Positions 22,750-33,956 of a stretch of 64,000 nt of DNA are shown piece by piece. Numbering within the stretch: the stretch's first letter is position 1; every line of letters begins with the position of its first letter. The notes under the pieces are model-generated. The model was not told the origin of the DNA. It searched no databases and saw only the letters and a list, made by a program, of their open reading frames with translations. The position numbers were made by a program, and so were the translations under genes. This DNA is from Antilocapra americana (lineage: Eukaryota > Chordata > Mammalia > Artiodactyla > Antilocapridae): assembly GCA_007570785.1 (NCBI GenBank), contig ML662466.1, positions 1,622,938-1,686,937 on the forward strand, written 5' to 3'.

Positions 22750-23760
22750 CAGGAAGAAAAGTGGCAGGATTTAATTTTCCACAAACATTAAGCTTAGTTA
22801 TTGGTTCTTCTAATAATGACTTATTTAGGAAGCTGACTCTCTGTCAGCCAAATATCATGTTTTTCATTTAAGATTCCTCTCACTTCATGAGAAGTCAGTA
22901 GAGTAAGATTTCATCCACTAATGGTTTTAACGCCTCAGGTGTTAATAAAGTCGTTGCCCCAATTACTCTTAGACACTGTGGCCATGCACTTGAAATTACA
23001 TCTAATTCTCTACTTAAACAAACAATAGGTTGCTGGCGAGGCCCTTGGGATTATGTCGAAACTCCCAAGGCCATACCTTCTCTATCAGTAACAAACAAAT
23101 TAAATTCTGGCCCTTTGGGCAAGCTCAAAGTGGGAACTTGCAGGAGAGCAGTCTGAAGAGCCTTAAAAGCCTTGTGAGTATCTGGAGCCCAAACCAGTTT
23201 GTCAGTTTGGACCTGCTGAGTCTCAGTTATAAGTTTATACAAAGGCTGGACAAGTTCCCCAGGACCAGAATACAAAGGTGGCAGTAGCCTGTGATTCCTA
23301 AAAGTCCTCTCAATTGTTTTAAAGTTATTGGTAGGTAATGATTTAATATACATTAAATTCTCTCAGGGCCTGTGGCCCTAGTGCTTTCTGATATGATTAG
23401 GTCCAGATATATAAGATTGTTGTGAACACTGAGGTTTTTCTCTTGATGTCTTGTAACTGGAGTCTGCCAGAAAATTTAAGATATCTTCTGAGGCTTGTGA
23501 ACAAGCATCCTCTGTCTCAGCACAGAGCAGGGTATCATCTACATGTTGTTGGACCACTGCTTTTGAGCTATTAAAGATTTCTAGATTCTGTGACAAACTC
23601 CGCCCAAATAGGTGAGAGCTGTCATGAAACCCTGGGGGCAACACTTTCCAGGTTAACGGAGAAGATGGCTGCATAGGGTCTTTAAAGGCAAATAACAATT
23701 GACTTTCCTCCTTCAAAGACACTGAATAAAAGGCATCTTTTAAATAAATTACTGAGAAAT
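22750..23760 (-). pseudogene. Reverse transcriptase remnant of the class I provirus
   Basis: Minus segments are 23722-23378 (114 codons) and 23353-23051 (100 codons). The first carries LPPGFHDSSHLFGRSLS and the polymerase box as QHVDDTLLC, with the two catalytic Asp residues kept and the usual Tyr replaced by His. The second covers thumb and connection (FRNHRLLPPLYSGPGELVQP). Both start and end in frameshifts. Confidence 0.85.
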
Positions 23761-24299
23761 ATTTGGCTCTTTAGGGAATTTCAGACAATAGAATATAAGG
23801 ATTAGGCACCATGGGGTATAAAGGAACTACAGCCTCCTTTGTTATTTATAAATCTGGAACTACTTTCCATTCACCGTTTGATTTCTTTATACCCAAAATA
23901 GGAATGCTGCTTGGACTGTTACAGGGAGTTAATAGCCCCTACTCTTTCAAATTCTCTATGAGCTTCAATTCTTCCCTAACCTCGCGTTTCAGTGGATACT
24001 GTTTCTCATGTGGAAAAAGTACGGGTCTTTGAGCTTGACAGCTGCAAGAATAGCATACTATGCTCAACCTACAGATTTTCCATCAGCCCACACTCTAGGA
24101 TTTCAATTGTGTTCAATTAAGTGGAGAGAACTTGAGGGCTCTATATTCATGACAACAGAAGCATGGACCTTGATAGGTATATCCCATCCCATAATGGGTG
24201 AGGAGACTCTGGCATGATCAGAAGCTCGTATGAAAATACCACAGATTCACAGTTACAGATTAAAGAACAACTGAAGTATTACCTTCTGGCTCATCTGGA

Positions 24300-24420
24300 T
24301 AATACCATTACAGAAAGAGATTGGGAAAAAGGAGGGCCAGGGACTTCATTAAGCATATAGTATGTTGCCCCAGTGTCTAAAAGAAAATCAATGGCTTGGC
24401 CCTTCACAGTTATTAATACC
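24300..24420 (-). pseudogene. Protease active site of the class I provirus
   Basis: On minus near 24383-24364 the sequence encodes LLDTGAT, the aspartic-protease active-site triad, followed by YYMLNEVPGP. Flanking frames are broken. Confidence 0.75.
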
Positions 24421-24549
24421 TATGGTTCCTCAGGTGTAATTAGGATGGGAGCTTATGTGGTGGTCCCCATGCACCTTCTGTCCTTATTGTCTTGAGAATC
24501 CTATGTTTCAATGGACAATCTCTCCTGCAGTGTGGTCTCTTGTAAACTA

Positions 24550-25480
24550 GACATGGAGCCAGGGGTGGCTTAGATGCCTGAGGACAATCTCACTTGAGGT
24601 CCCTCTCCTTTCTGCAGTAATAGCAAGCCTATGTCTCTTCACCTGGATCCTCTAGGTGTTTTTCTCAGGCTGTTTAAGAATGTTTCTGACAGCCATTACA
24701 AGGTCTTCCACCTGTTCCTTTGTCTTTTTCTGTCTTTCTTTCTTTTTCTCATATTCTCTATCATAATAGACTTTTTGAACTAGTTGCAACAGATTATCTA
24801 AAGATTGGTTTGGTCCATACTCCTCTTTTAGTAGCTTACTGTGGATATCTGGAATGAATTGAGTGAGAAATCTATCTTTTTAGATCACTCTTCCCTCTCA
24901 GGATCAATCTCAGTGAATCTGCAAAGGGCTTCTCTCAATCTGTCTAGGAATTTATCAGGTACTTCCTTCTCCTCCTATTCTATGTCTGCCAACTTGGCAT
25001 AGTTTAAAGTCTTAGAAGGTACTTGCCTAACTCCTTTATTTATTCATTTATATATTTATTATATCTGATATAATTACTCTGATCCCATCTTCCTTTAGCA
25101 GTCTTATAGTCCCAATCTTATTCTATAATTGGGACTGCCTGATTCCCAGTGGGGAGGACAGCTATATCATCTCCCCTCTTCCAAGCTGATTCATTACTAA
25201 GCCATTCATCTCCAAAAGCAAAAGTTTTCCCTGAAACTCAAATTTTTGAGTCAGGGGTCAGCGTTTGTCCCAAAATATACATCACATCATTTCAAGTAAG
25301 GTCATAAAGCAGAGTAGCACCTTTAAAAGTGCTATTGTGTGTGTGTGTGTGTGTATCCTTTAAATAGTCTCCCAGATCCTCTTTGTATTTCCAGATGAGA
25401 AAAGGGCTTATTAACTAACTCTCATAGACTGACTATTTCACCAGGTGGGTGCTTTATGAAGAGGCAACAGCTTGTGTGGC
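24550..25480 (-). pseudogene. gag remnant of the class I provirus
   Basis: Read on minus, a capsid-like region (25300-24700) includes TPDSKI and the highly charged C-terminal stretch EYEKKKERQKKTKEQVEDLV near 24780-24715. A nucleocapsid zinc knuckle, CYYCRKE, appears near 24620, but its His is lost and a stop follows. Many stops and a GT-rich run (25334-25353) interrupt it. Family assignment rests on order and the pol genes. Confidence 0.65.
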
Positions 25481-25483
25481 TGT

Positions 25484-25570
25484 TAAGAGAGAGATAAAAA
25501 AAAAAAAGTCTAACACACACTTGTAGCCTACTTCCTACGTGTGGAGACCCCTGAACTTCTTTCCCTCTCA
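25484..25570 (-). repeat. Truncated 5' LTR of the class I provirus
   Basis: Only the first 85 or so bases of the LTR remain: TGAGAGGG at 25570 on minus, then caggggtctcc and tctctcttaa, matching the starts of the 3' LTR and the solo LTR. The rest of the LTR, the primer binding site and the start of gag are missing. A deletion therefore removed the promoter end of the provirus. Confidence 0.82.
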
Positions 25571-26608
25571 ACAACTTGAATTTAGAGCTTGTAATTGGGT
25601 TGTGCTTAATTTCTATTTATTCCTGGCTCAGTCATGGAACACTGAGCTTTTCCAAGAATTTGTCCATTGTTCCAGGTTATCAATTTTATTGCCATAGAGT
25701 TGTTCAGAACAGTCTCTTAGACTCCTTTGTGTTTCTGCATTGGCTGTTGTAACCTCTGTTTTTTCATTTCTAAGTATGTTGGCTTCATTCTCTCTTTTTA
25801 TCTTTCTGTCTCTGGCTAAAGGTTTGTAAGTTTTGCTTATTTTTGCAAAACACTAGCTTTAATTTTATTAATCATTACTATTGTTTCTTTTTTTTTTCTT
25901 TCTGCTTTAATCTTTATGAATTTTCCCTATACTTATTTTTTGTTTCATTTGTTGTTTTTCCAGTTGTATTATGTGTCAAGTTAGGCTGTCTATTTTATGT
26001 TTCTCTTGAGGTAGAATTGTATTGCTATAAACTTCCCTCTTAGAAGTGCTTTTGTTGGATCCCATAGGCTGTGAGTTGTCATGTTTTCACTGTCATTTGT
26101 TTCTAGGGAACTTTTTATTTCTCTTCAGATTTCTTCCATAACCTGTTGGTTATTTAGAAACATATTGTTTAATCTCCATGTGTTTGTCTTTCTTAGTGTT
26201 TTTCTTGTTATTGATATCTGGTTTCAATGCGCTGTGATTGGAGAAGATGCTTCATACGATTTTAATTTTCTTAAATTTTCTGAGATTTAATTTCTAGCCA
26301 AGGTGTGTTCTATTGTAGAGAATGTATTGTGTGCAGTTGAGAAGAAGGTGCATTCTTCTTCGTTTGGACGGGATGGCTTGAAGATATAAATGAGATCCAT
26401 CTCATTTAATGTATCATTCAAGACATATGTTTCCTTATTTATTTTAATGATCTGTGCTTTGGTGTGAGTGGGATGTTAAAGATCCCTATTATGAGTTGCT
26501 GTCAATTTCTCCTTTTATTTCTATTAGTTTTTGTCTTATGTATTGAGGTGGCCCTAGGTTGGGTGCATATATATTTAGAATTGTTTTGTCTTAGATTTGG
26601 GTTGATCA

Positions 26609-26899
26609 TTACGTAGTATCCCTCCTTGTCCCTTGAAGTACTCTTATTTTAAGGTCCCTGCTGTCTGATATGATGATTGCTACTTCAGCTTTCTTTTCTT
26701 TCCCACTTGCATGGAATATATTTTTCCATCCTCTCACTTTCAGTCTATACGTATCTGTAGGTCTGAAGTGGATTTCTTGTAAACAACATGTATATGGGTC
26801 TTCTCTTTGTATCCATTTAGCCGATCTTTGCCTTTGGATCAGGGCATTTAATCCATTTATATTTAAGGTAATAATTGATGTATATGCTTTTATTATCAT
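26609..26899 (-). pseudogene. L1 ORF2 endonuclease start
   Basis: The minus segment of 96 codons begins a few residues before ITLNINGLNALIQRQRSAKW, the start of the L1 endonuclease, and includes CCLQEIHFRPTDTYRLKVRGW. It nicks target DNA in active elements. It ends in a stop within the domain. Confidence 0.88.
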
Positions 26900-26949
26900 T
26901 TTCCTAATTGGGGTTGATTTTGTAGATCTTTCTTCATCTTTTGTATTTC

Positions 26950-27960
26950 TTGACTATATAAGATCCTTTAACCTTTGTTGTAAAGGTTCTTTGGTGACAC
27001 TGAATTGTCTTAACTTTTTATTGTCTGAAAAGATTTTAATTTCTCCATCAATTTTGAATGAGATGCTTACTGGTTACAGTAATCTTGGCTGTAGATTTTT
27101 CTCTTTTAGTACTTTTAATATATTCTACCATTCTCTTCTGGCCTGCAGAGTTTCTGCTGAAAGGACAGCTCTTAAGGTTATAAGGTTTCCCTTGTTTGTT
27201 ATTTATTGCTTCTCCCTTGCTACTTTCAATATCCTTTCTTTATTTTTAATCTTTGTTAGTTTGATTATTATGTGTTTTGGCGCATTTCTCCTTTGGGTTA
27301 TCCTGTATTGGGCTCTCTGTGCCTGTTGGACATGATCGACTATTTCTTTTTCTATGTTGGGGAAATTTTAGACTACAATCTCTTCAAAAATGTTCTCATA
27401 CCCTTCCTTTCTTTCTCTTCTTCTGGGATCCCTGATATTTGAGTATTGCTGCATTTAATATTGTTGTAGAGGTCTCTGAGACTATCCTTCATTCTTTTCA
27501 TTGTTTTTACTCTATTCTACTGTTCAGAATCCACCATGTTATCTTCCAGCTCACTGATTCATTCTTCCCTTCCAGATATTCTGTTACTGGCTATTTTTAG
27601 AGTATTTTTAATTTCAGTAATAGTGTTGTTTGTATATTTATCCTTTAATTCGTCTAGGTCTTTGCTCGTTAATTTTTGCATTTTATTCATTCTGTTTTCA
27701 ATGTTTTTGATCATCTTTACTATCATTATTCTGAATACTTTTTCAGAGAATTTGCCAATTTTGGCTTCATTTATTTGGACTCCAGTGTTCCTAGCTTTTT
27801 CTGTCATTTGTGTAGTGTTTCTCTGCCTTTTAATTTTTTGTTAACTTATTATATTTGAGGTATCCTTCTCCCACTATTCAAGATTGAATTGTTTTTTCCT
27901 TTTGGTTTTTGCTCTCCTAAGGTTGGTCCAGGGTTTTGTGTATGCTTCTAACAGGGTGAG
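26950..27960 (-). pseudogene. L1 ORF1 remnant
   Basis: The minus segment 27807-27559 (82 codons) is the coiled-coil part (IENRMNKMQKLTSKDLDELK). The RNA-binding C-terminal part lies at 27540-26950 in broken frames, with GIPEEEKERK and RHREPNTG on minus. ORF1 is the RNA-binding chaperone of L1 particles. It lies directly upstream of ORF2 as expected. Confidence 0.82.
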
Positions 27961-28190
27961 ATTTGTGCTGAGTTTTGTTTCTTTCTTTGTTTTTCCTCTG
28001 ATTGGCAAGAGTGAATGGCGTGGTAATCCTGTCTGCTGATGATTGGGTTTTTATTTTTGCTTTGTTTGTCTTCTTGATGACATGACCTATACAGGGTGCT
28101 ACTATTTGTTGGGTGATGCCAGTTCTTGTGTTTAAGTGGTTATCTTTGAGTGAGTTCTCACTATTTGAGAGGTCCTAGTTCTCTGATAAT

Positions 28191-28589
28191 CTAGGATCTT
28201 GGAGTTCCAAGTGAAGAAAGAGCAAGTGTATTCAATGCAGTCTCACAACCTGAAGCAGGGCTTTCAGACTGGAAACTAGAAAACTGAAGAGAACTACATC
28301 AACACTGAGAAAAGAATGTGGGAGGGAAAAGGTTTCTGGTAAGTGGCCCCAAATTAAATGGTCTTCAACATGCATTAAGAACACTTGTAGGAGGAAAGTG
28401 AAAGACTTCTCATTTCCACAGCCTGATTATCATGGAGGGATTTTAGGCATGGTATTAAAAATTAGATTATGGTGAAAGTTGAGAGAGAACAGAATGAAAC
28501 CCCAAAAGTATGGCTGTGAGGCGAGGTTGAAGGAGACACAGTCTCCCTGCCATGTGACACATCTGAGCTAACTCAGATGAGGATGGAAG
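28191..28589 (+). promoter_or_regulatory. Distal upstream region of copy B
   Basis: This is homologous to the far upstream part of copy A (about 8480-8130 on minus). Both contain ggaaactagaaaa, aattaaatggtcttcaa and a tatcatggagggattttagg block. The solo LTR interrupts it at 28590. Conservation between two copies shows this belongs to the duplicated gene unit and not to the neighbouring L1. Confidence 0.7.
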
Positions 28590-29334
28590 TGAGAGGTTAA
28601 CAGGGAGGAAGGCCAGGGGTCTCCAAACAGAGAAAATAGGCTGTAAGTGTCAGACAGTTTTATCTCTCTCTCAAGTGGCAGGAGGAAACAAACTAGCGAT
28701 ATTTTTTCCCTTCTCAATACAAGTTTAAAAGAGGTTTCTCTTAAAATACTGTGTAGCCATAAAAATACCTAGGTTTCACCTGAAATTCGCTATTCTCAAA
28801 TCTTGAGATAACCAATGCTTTCTTCTTATGGAAATGTTTGCCTTAAGCTAGGTTAATGTATCCCAAACTTTGTCTTCAAATCGGTTCTGCCAGATGGCCC
28901 AGAACCTACTTGACAAACCAGTATGTTATACTCAGACATTGTTCCCCTAATCCATGTAAATGAAACTATCTATATGGTAAACTACCCTTCTACAAGATTC
29001 AAATCAATTGCTTTATGTCCTGGAGTGACTTGTCTGGTGCCAAAATTATGTATGAGGGGCCTAGTGCCATTCTGAGTTTTGAGACATTCTTTTCTTTCAT
29101 TAGCAAATTGCTAATCATTATACAACATCCAGCTGAAGACTAGCAGGGGGGTACTCTTTATATCCCCTTCTGATGCCTATGTCAGAAACTTTTTCTGTCT
29201 CCTTTATACTTCAATAAAACTTTATTACACAAAAGCTCTGAGTGATCAAGCTTCGTCTCTGGCCTGGATTGAATTCTTCTCCTCTGTAGGCCAAGATTCC
29301 CAGCATCTTTTTCTGGTTTTGCAGCAATCTTTCA
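28590..29334 (+). mobile_element. Solo LTR, class I, upstream of copy B
   Basis: This 745-bp LTR starts TGAGAGG and ends TTTCA. It belongs to the same family as the provirus at 18.7-25.6 kb but lies in the opposite orientation. The flanks gaag (28586-28589) and gcag (29335-29338) fit a 4-bp target-site duplication with one change. Copy A has no LTR at this place. An ataaaactttatt polyadenylation region lies near 29214-29226. The LTR reads toward gene copy B, whose start codon is about 260 bp beyond its end. Confidence 0.88.
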
Positions 29335-29592
29335 GCAGCTGAGTCTGGAGGGCCCTGTGGGTGCATTAAAAATACCTCATTTCTCCCACTAATGCATCTG
29401 AATTGCTTTCTGTCCTACCCTAGAGGTGTCATATAGGGCTTTGTGATATCAAGGCTCACCCAGAGCCACCATTGATGGGGGAAGAGACTTGCTGACATCA
29501 TAAAGCATAAGGGTGTGGCCCCCTGTGGAGAGGTATATATGGGAGTTCTCAGGAGCTCTGGAGAAGACCACTGCTCCAAAGTGGTCTTCAAA
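29335..29592 (+). promoter_or_regulatory. Core promoter region of copy B
   Basis: A TGACATCA octamer (29493-29500), one base from a cAMP response element, lies about 34 bp before a TATA box, TATATAT (29534-29540). The start codon is 53 bp beyond the TATA box. This spacing is common in small germ-cell genes driven by CREB/CREM-type factors. That link is inference. Copy A has lost both sites. Confidence 0.6.
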
Positions 29593-30168
29593 ATGACTAA
29601 GGTGACTGGGAAGCCACAAGGCTTAGAGCTATCTGGGAACAGCCACCTCCAGATACCCCAGACGAAAATATGAAGGCCTGCTATCAACTGAATTCCAAAA
29701 GAAGTGCCAAGGTGAGCTGAACCCACCCAAGCTCCTTTTGCCACATGACACCTCCCCATAAGATATCCTCATCTGTCCTTGCCTGACACATACCTTTGCC
29801 CACACCCGTTCTCATCAAGCCTTCAGTATAAGCATCATCATCCTCTTCCCTAAACCAATGCCATTCTTTGTTTCTTCTCTTGCTTTCTCCAGGTGGCCAG
29901 GGTAACCATGAGGATGAACAAGCAAATTCAACCAAAGCTGACCAAGAAAGCTTCTCAGAAAGCTCGCATCTCAGAAAAACTTAAGAAAATCAGAGGCTCG
30001 AAGCTCTGGAGCCAGTGTTCCAAGGTGAATGAAGAGCTGAACCAAAATGAACTGGAGGAGGTCCTAGAGATTGTGGAGACTCCTGCCATTACAGCTGGAC
30101 CAGTGGGCAGCCACTCACTTCAGAATATGGCTAGAGAGCTCAGAAATCTTCAAGGTTCTCACCACTAA
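29593..30168 (+). pseudogene. Gene-family copy B, best preserved, exon 1 frameshifted
   Basis: Exon 1 runs from ATG 29593 to 29711 (119 nt) with donor AAG/GTGAGC. The intron is 29712-29892 (181 bp) with a polypyrimidine acceptor ending ctccag. Exon 2 is open from 29893 to the TAA at 30166-30168, 91 codons. Exon 1 is one base shorter than the 120-nt exon of copy A, so the ATG frame reaches TGA after 26 codons and does not join exon 2. Exon 2 encodes a basic N-terminal half (KKASQKARISEKLKKIRG) and an acidic middle (NEELNQNELEEVLEIVE), with no signal peptide or membrane segment. The first in-frame ATG in exon 2 (29908) would give 86 residues. I do not recognise the protein. It could be translated from the internal ATG, or be a recently damaged member of a functional family elsewhere. 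Confidence 0.7.
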
Positions 30169-30231
30169 GAAATGGTCAATGGTACAGATGTTGAATCTTA
30201 TACCAACAGCTTACATTAATAATGAAAATTA

Positions 30232-30237
30232 AATAAA
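30232..30237 (+). terminator. Polyadenylation signal of copy B
   Basis: AATAAA lies 64 bp after the stop codon of exon 2. Copy C has lost the matching bases at an L1 junction. Confidence 0.7.
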
Positions 30238-30240
30238 TTT

Positions 30241-30690
30241 AACCTAAACTGGAATCATGCATGTCTCTGAGCTCTCTGATAGAGAGTGGGATGCAGAGAG
30301 AGCAGTGAAGAGACAAATGTGTGTAAAGGGAGCCAGGTGGGTCCTGGGGAGATGAAAGATTCGACCAGAAGTTCCAGTTAGCAAGAAAGTAGTGGGAAGA
30401 ACTGGATTGAGACTGAGCCCCAAAGATACACTTTAATGGGAGAAGAGGAATAGGACTTAGCATTTCTGTGGGTGAGTGCAGAGATGGGAACTTAGCTGGG
30501 GAGCCGTGCCATGTGTGAGGTTGCAATGACATTTGCTAAAAAAGCTTACAAAGTATTTTCCCTTAGGGTACATGCTTCATATTAGTGTTTATTACACCTC
30601 AAAATATGATGCCAGCAACCAACAGCCTCAAAAATTCAATCTTGCTTTCTAAAAGGTAGTCCATAGGACTCCTTTGTTTTCAGTATGGCA
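30241..30690. other. Downstream flank of copy B, unclassified
   Basis: I recognise no gene or transposon here. The open minus frame 30532-30239 has no supporting motif. Confidence 0.4.
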
Positions 30691-31440
30691 ATTTCTCAAA
30701 AATCTAAAAATGAAACAACACATAACCTAACAATTCCATTGTTGGGTATATATTAAAATGAAAGCACACATTAAATAAAAACGCACAGGTACCCCAACAT
30801 TCCCTGAAGCATATCATTCATCAAGACATGGAAGCAATCTAAATGGCCATCAGATAATAGCCAGATGAGTGGATAAATATGTGGCATATATGTACTATGG
30901 GACACTCGTTGTTGTTCAGTCACTAAGTCATGTCCCCTTCTTTGCAACCCCATGTACTCTACCCCTCCATGTTCCTCTGTCCATTGAATTTTCTAGGCAA
31001 GAATACTCAAATGGATTGCCACTTCCTTTTCCTTGAGATCTTCCTTATCTAGGGATTTAACCCGCATCTCCTGATTGACAGGCAGATTCTTTGCCACTGA
31101 GACACCAAAAATACAACTCAGCCATAAAAAGAATGAAATATTGCCATTTGCAACAAAATGGAGGGTATAATCCTAAGTAAAATAACTCAGACAGGAAAAG
31201 ACAGATACTGTATGATATCACTTATTGAATCTAAAAATATCATGAAGTAGAAAATCTAACAAGAATGGAGGGTCACAGAAATAGAGAATAATCTACTGGT
31301 TCCTGTTGGGGAGAAGAAGGGGAAGGAGCAATGCCGAGGTAGGGGAGTAGGAGGACTTATTGTACAACATGAGGAATAGAGCTAGCAGTTTGTAATAATC
31401 ATAAATGGAAATCCTGACTTAGAGATTTTGAGCATTAGTT
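30691..31440 (+). mobile_element. L1 3' part with an inserted SINE (unit 1)
   Basis: Sense L1 ORF2 end and 3' UTR: caattccattgttgggtata, gacatggaagcaatctaaat, then ataaaaagaatgaaatattg after the SINE. The end, ttgtacaacatgaggaatag, is shared with 43.4 kb. The same L1 with the same SINE position occurs at 42838-43445. Confidence 0.85.
30906..31108 (-). mobile_element. Bov-tA SINE in L1
   Basis: The left part gttgttcagtcactaagtca and the right part with cgcatctcctgattgacagg and cagattctttgccactgaga are the antisense of a Bov-tA element, whose tRNA-like head lies at the right. It splits the L1 at the same site as the SINE at 42.97 kb. Confidence 0.85.
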
Positions 31441-33061
31441 TACTAGTGTGTAGATGAGTGCAATCATGCAGTAGTTTGAGCATTCCTTGGCATTGCCTGT
31501 CTTTGGGGTTTGAATGAAAGCAGACCTTTTCAGTCCCAGGGCCACTTCTGAGATTTCCACATTTGCTGGCATATTAAGTGCAGCACTTTCACAGCATTTT
31601 CTTTTAGGATTTGAAATAGCTCAACTGAAATTCCATCAGCTCCACTAGCTTTGTGGAATCTTGTTTCCTTAGACCTGCTTCCTAAGGCCCACTTGACTTC
31701 ATGTTCCTGGATGTTTGGCTTTAGGTGAGTGATCACAACAGTGTGAATATTTGGGTCATGAAGACCACTTTTGTATAGTTTTTCTGAGTTTACTTGCCAC
31801 ATCTTCTTGATATCCTCTGCTTCTTTTAGGTCCATAAGTTTTCTGTCCTTTGTTGGGCCCATCTTTCCATGAAATGTTCCCCTGGTGTCTTTAATTTTCT
31901 TGAAGATATCTCTGAACTTCCCCATTCTATTGTTTTCCTCTATTTCTTTGCATTGATGCCTGAGGAAGTCTTTCATATCTCTCCTTTCTATTCTTTGGAC
32001 ATTCAAATGGGACTATCTTTCCTTTTCTCCTTTGCTTTTCACTTCACTTCTTCTCAAAGCTATTTGTAAGGCCTTCTCAGGCGGCCATTTTGCTTTTTTG
32101 TCTTTCTTTTTCTTGGGAATGATCTTGCTCCCTGTCTTCTGTACAATGTCATTAATATCCATCCATAGTTCATCAGGCACTCTATCAGATCTAATCCCTT
32201 AAATCTATTTCTGACTTCCACTGCATAATTGATAGGGATTTGATTTAGATCATACCTGAGTGTGCTAGTGGTTTTCTCTACTTTCTTCAATTTAACTCTG
32301 AATTTGGCAATAAGGAGTTCATGATTTGAGCCACAGTCAGCTCCTGGCCTTGTTTTTGCTGACTGTATAGAGCTTCTCTATCTTTGGCTGAAAAGAATAT
32401 AATCATTCTGATTCCTGTGTGACCGTGTATGATGTCCATGTGTAGAGTCTTCTCTTGTGTTGTTGGAAGAGGGTGCATATTATGACCAGTGCATTCTCTT
32501 GGAAAAACTCCATTTGCATTTGCCCTACTTCATTCTGTACTCCAATGCATAATTTGCCTGTTATTCCAGATGTTTCTTGACGTCCTGCTTTTGCATTCCT
32601 GTTGCCTATAATGAAAAGGACATATTTTTGTTAGTTCTAGAAGGTCTTGTAAGACTGCAAGGAACTGTTCAACTTCAGCTTTTTCAGCATTGCTTGGCAG
32701 GACATAGAATTGAATTACTGTGATATTGAATGGTTGTCTTGAAAACGAACAGAGATCATTCTGTCATTCTTGAGATTACATCCAAAACTGCATTTTAGAC
32801 TCTTTTGTTGACTTTGATGGCTATTCCACCTTTTCTAAGGGATTCTTGTCCACAGTAATAGATATCATTACCATCTGAGTTAAATTCACCCATTCCAATC
32901 CATTTTAATTTTCCGATTCCTAAAATGTCAACATTAACACTTGCCATCTCCTGTTTGACCACTTCCGATTTGCCTTGATTCATGGAGTTAATATTATAGA
33001 TTCCTATCCAACATTGCTCTTTACAGCACTGATTATTCATTTCATCACCAATCACATCCAC

Positions 33062-33106
<45 letters not shown>

Positions 33107-33313
33107 GACACTATTTCTTCATTCTCTCTGGAGTTATTTCTCCACAGACCTTCAGTAGCATCCTGGGAACCTACTGACCTGGGGAGCTCATCTTTCAGTG
33201 CCATATCATTTTTGCTTTTTCATATGGATCATGAGGTTTTCAAGGCAATAATACTGAAGTGTTTTGCCATTCCATTTTCCAATGGACCACGTTCTGTCAG
33301 AACTCTCCACAAT
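31441..33313 (-). mobile_element. BovB, endonuclease and RT region
   Basis: Antisense BovB runs from the RT start (left) through the endonuclease to the 5' region. The open minus piece 32006-31530 (158 codons) covers the linker and RT start. The piece 33061-32795 encodes the endonuclease start (IGIYNINSMNQGKSEVVKQE). It continues beyond the solo LTR at 33957-34115. The GT run at 33063-33099 is an expansion within it. Confidence 0.9.
33063..33099. repeat. (GT)n microsatellite
   Basis: About 18 GT units lie inside the antisense BovB 5' part. They give a false Val-Cys open frame on +. Confidence 0.97.
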
Positions 33314-33956
33314 TGTTGGGGTCCTTTAACGGACTGAAACCTGCTGGTCCAGAGTCAGCGATAAGAAAGTGAAAAAAAGAAAGAAGCTAATATTCCCTGG
33401 GTTATGCAAGGAACCAATAAAGCCCTAGGGCAGGGCTTGTACTGCTCACGGAGGCCCAGGGCATCCTCTTGAGGTCTTCAAAGCCTGGGGAAGAAAGTGA
33501 GCTTTGTGGATTTCCACATTCCAAATAATTAGCCAAAGGAGAGAGAAAGAGAGAGAGGAAGAAAGACACAGACACCCAAGCCTCTGGTGGAGCAGGAGTG
33601 ATTTAATGATCTTTCTGTGAGTATATATAGGCTGTTGCAGAAGGGATTTCTTTTCACAATGATAAAGATCACCTAACCAAATGTACAGCAACAATTTTCA
33701 AGGGAACAAGGAATTGACAATGTTCATAAGGTCAGAAGACTATCCATATCTCAAGAAAGAGGGCCGTAACTAAGCAGTTTTGTCATAAGGAGAATGTTTA
33801 CTGAAGGAAATCCATGTGTTTCGTCCTATGACCTCAGTCCTGGGAGCAGCATGCCATTCCACTTGTTCCTATTGCCAGGAACTGATAAGGAATAGAAGAC
33901 TTATGAGAGACATAAAACAGCACACAGAAATCCTCCTATTAAACGTTCCCTTGACA
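33314..33956 (-). mobile_element. Solo LTR, class II, in BovB
   Basis: A 643-bp LTR on minus starts TGTCAAGGGAACG and ends GGACCCCAACA. Perfect 6-bp flanks CACAAT occur at 33308-33313 and 33957-33962, and BovB text reads across. It is homologous along its length to the LTRs of the 49.5-58.0 kb provirus. An internal recombination between two LTRs probably left this copy. Confidence 0.93.

Larger units (their letters stand above)
18734..25570 (-). mobile_element. Class I (gammaretrovirus-like) endogenous provirus
   Basis: A 6.8-kb provirus on minus within L1, with gag, protease, RT, RNase H, integrase and env remnants in retroviral order from right to left. The edges are TG at the left and CA at the right. 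Flanking bases are acag (18730-18733) and acaa (25571-25574), a 4-bp duplication with one change, as expected for this class. L1 text reads straight across the insertion. All genes are broken. The 3' LTR is complete but the 5' LTR is reduced to about 85 bp. Confidence 0.9.
25571..28190 (-). mobile_element. L1 5' half, resumed after the provirus
   Basis: Antisense L1 continues from the RT linker through the endonuclease to ORF1 and part of the 5' UTR. This makes the split L1 (14.8-28.2 kb without insertions) one of the longest in the window. The left edge is aligned base for base with the L1 text at 18733. Confidence 0.88.

Noticed and set aside
30239..30532. Minus-strand open frame of 97 codons downstream of copy B
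   Set aside because: No motif, no promoter, and it reads against the gene; its length is near the chance level.
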